Positions 62,701-64,000 of a DNA stretch of 64,000 nt are shown here, one piece after another. The notes under the pieces are model-generated. The model had not been told where the DNA came from and did not search any database. It saw only the letters and a list, made by a program, of their open reading frames with translations. A program made the position numbers and the translations under genes. Position 1 is the stretch's first letter, and each line of letters opens with the position of its first letter. The stretch is from NCBI GenBank assembly GCA_017550165.1, contig JAFZQH010000021.1, positions 1 to 64,000 of the forward strand, given 5' to 3'. Source of the DNA: Lachnospiraceae bacterium. Lineage in GTDB: Bacteria; Bacillota; Clostridia; Lachnospirales; Lachnospiraceae.

Positions 62701-64000
62701 ATGAAACTTAACAGGATTTCCAAAATGATAATGATAATGTTTGCCTCCACGGTCATGACCCTGGCCCTGGGCGGGGTGGCCCACGCTGCAAGCTACGACC
62801 TGTGGGTCGGCGGAGAGGAGGTAACTGACTCTAACCTAAGCGGCAGTGGCAACCGGGGAGGAACCTGGACCTATACTCCGGCAAAGGCGGGCAGGAACGC
62901 CACTCTTACCCTAAACAACTATAAGTATTCCGGAGAGGGAAATAGATTTGATAAATGGGGAAGTACAGCAAGCGCAGCTATCTGTAATAACACAAGCGGA
63001 GGCGGGACTCTGTATATTATCCTTGTGGGGGAGAATACAGTAGAGTGTGTTAGTGATGCCTTAGATGTTCACGGTCTTTATTCAAAGGACAATATGACTG
63101 TAACCGGCAGCGGAAGCCTTTCTGTGACGGGAAAGAATCTTAACCAAAATGATAACGCATTGGCATTTGGTATTTATGTGACTGATGGTGATGTTACGCT
63201 TGATATAAGGGATACTACCCTTACTGCAGAAGGAAAGAATCGTTCTACCAGTGCCGGAATTGAAGCGAAATATATTAATATCAGACACAGCAAGGTAAAT
63301 GTCTCTGCAACTCAATTTGGAGGAGACCTACTGGGCGATGCTAATGGTCTTCAGGCAGATGAAATAAACATCAGTCAGGGAAGTAATGTTGTCATCAGGG
63401 GAGGTAACTCTATTGAAGATAGTTGGGGGTTAAAGACCCATAGTCTTCGGGTAAAAGACAGTTATCTGGAAGCAGTTGGCGGTGATATTCCCAACGTGGG
63501 TAATTATAAAAAAACTTACCAAATGAAAAGCTTTGGCATAGCGGCACATAAGGCTGAATGGGAGGGTCACCATGATAGTTATGATCCTGTTATTATCGTA
63601 GAGAACAGTACGGTTAAAGCCCTAGGCGGGCACATGAATAAGCGCAACATCGGCGACGGAAAGATAAATATGACCGCCGGGATATATTGTTATCTTCAAG
63701 TCGGCAAGGGTCAAGCCATTGATCCGGCCATGGTGATCAACGGTGGGTCGGTGGAAGCAAGAGGAGCAAATATAGACCAAAATGATAGTAAAAGCAGAAG
63801 CTATGGAGTGGTCGCCTCAAGCGGAGACCAGGATACCGGTGCCTCTGCTCCCGAAAAATACGGTCAAAGAGGTAATGAAGTCATTATCAATGATACATCC
63901 TGTTTATCGGCCAGCGGAGATACATCTGCATTCGGCTCCGAGAAAGAGCAAACGGTTTATTTTTACGAAGATCAACATGATAACTTCTCCCGTCTCTCAA
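62701..64000 (+). CDS. Large secreted surface protein with carbohydrate-binding-like/beta-helix repeats (partial)
   Basis: An open frame of 433 codons that runs off the window edge with no stop. The signal peptide (MIMIMFASTVMTLALGG, cleavage near AHA) is followed by a beta-rich region of repeated short strands: DNMTVTGSGSLSVTGKN, DGDVTLDIRDTTLTAEGK, INIRHSKVNVSA, INISQGSNVVIRGGN, VIIVENSTVKALGGH, MVINGGSVEARGAN. This spacing suggests a right-handed beta-helix or similar stacked repeat, often seen in Clostridial surface proteins with this N-terminus. GGAGAAG lies before ATG 62701. The C-terminal half and any anchor are not in the window. Confidence 0.8.
   Translation, partial: MKLNRISKMIMIMFASTVMTLALGGVAHAASYDLWVGGEEVTDSNLSGSGNRGGTWTYTPAKAGRNATLTLNNYKYSGEGNRFDKWGSTASAAICNNTSGGGTLYIILVGENTVECVSDALDVHGLYSKDNMTVTGSGSLSVTGKNLNQNDNALAFGIYVTDGDVTLDIRDTTLTAEGKNRSTSAGIEAKYINIRHSKVNVSATQFGGDLLGDANGLQADEINISQGSNVVIRGGNSIEDSWGLKTHSLRVKDSYLEAVGGDIPNVGNYKKTYQMKSFGIAAHKAEWEGHHDSYDPVIIVENSTVKALGGHMNKRNIGDGKINMTAGIYCYLQVGKGQAIDPAMVINGGSVEARGANIDQNDSKSRSYGVVASSGDQDTGASAPEKYGQRGNEVIINDTSCLSASGDTSAFGSEKEQTVYFYEDQHDNFSRLS

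Overview
The window reads as one chromosomal stretch of a low-to-mid GC Gram-positive anaerobe of the Clostridia, most likely Lachnospiraceae. The clues are the asp23-nusB-xseA-xseB-ispA-dxs-tlyA-nadK-argR-recN gene order, CIRCE-controlled groESL, Fe-S aldo/keto reductase, TTG/GTG starts with strong AGGAGG-type ribosome sites, many BspA-like surface proteins and Ser/Ala-rich lipoproteins. The species cannot be fixed from the sequence alone. No rRNA, tRNA, insertion sequence, prophage or CRISPR array is visible.

Layout. 0-22 kb is mostly signal transduction: an Fe-S aldo/keto reductase, a standalone FliD-C-like protein, a propeller-HD-GYP protein (c-di-GMP turnover), a giant membrane-propeller hybrid histidine kinase and a two-receiver regulator. 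These are followed by larB-larC (nickel-pincer cofactor), a DUF1576 membrane protein, a PNPOx-like protein, a phosphodiester-glycosidase-type exoprotein, a GGDEF protein and a LytS/Cache/SpoIIE phosphatase. 22-37 kb holds a cell-wall amidase lipoprotein, an MFS permease, GDPD and the conserved housekeeping run asp23 to recN. At the place where spoIVB-spo0A normally follow recN there is only a Spo0A DNA-binding domain, then rqcH and an LprI-like lipoprotein. 37-45 kb has an XRE regulator unit, yicC-gmk-rpoZ, rimO-pgsA-cinA and an MBL hydrolase. 45-55 kb is a polyamine cluster (speD, speA, speE, carboxy(nor)spermidine dehydrogenase) interrupted twice by paralogous BspA-like surface-protein genes. 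55-64 kb has a LRR_5 surface protein, groES-groEL, an 860-bp gene-poor stretch and the start of another surface protein cut by the window edge.

The most interesting signal is in the gene-poor stretch (61.86-62.42 kb). A 35-codon hydrophobic peptide gene on the minus strand converges on a short promoter-terminator unit on the plus strand. The two share a bidirectional terminator, and the plus-strand RNA carries a copy of a sequence antisense to the peptide's start codon region. This is the architecture of the par/fst type I toxin-antitoxin loci. Beside it are 74-bp tandem repeats with a conserved hairpin.

Other non-coding structure: two members of a long-hairpin intergenic family with different but self-complementary arms (after rpoZ and after speA), a separate multi-branched inverted-repeat element that supplies the cinA stop codon, REP-like palindromes of two types (larB-larC; both sides of the second BspA gene), and a perfect palindrome abutting a TATAAT box that overlaps the ribosome site of the glycosidase gene.
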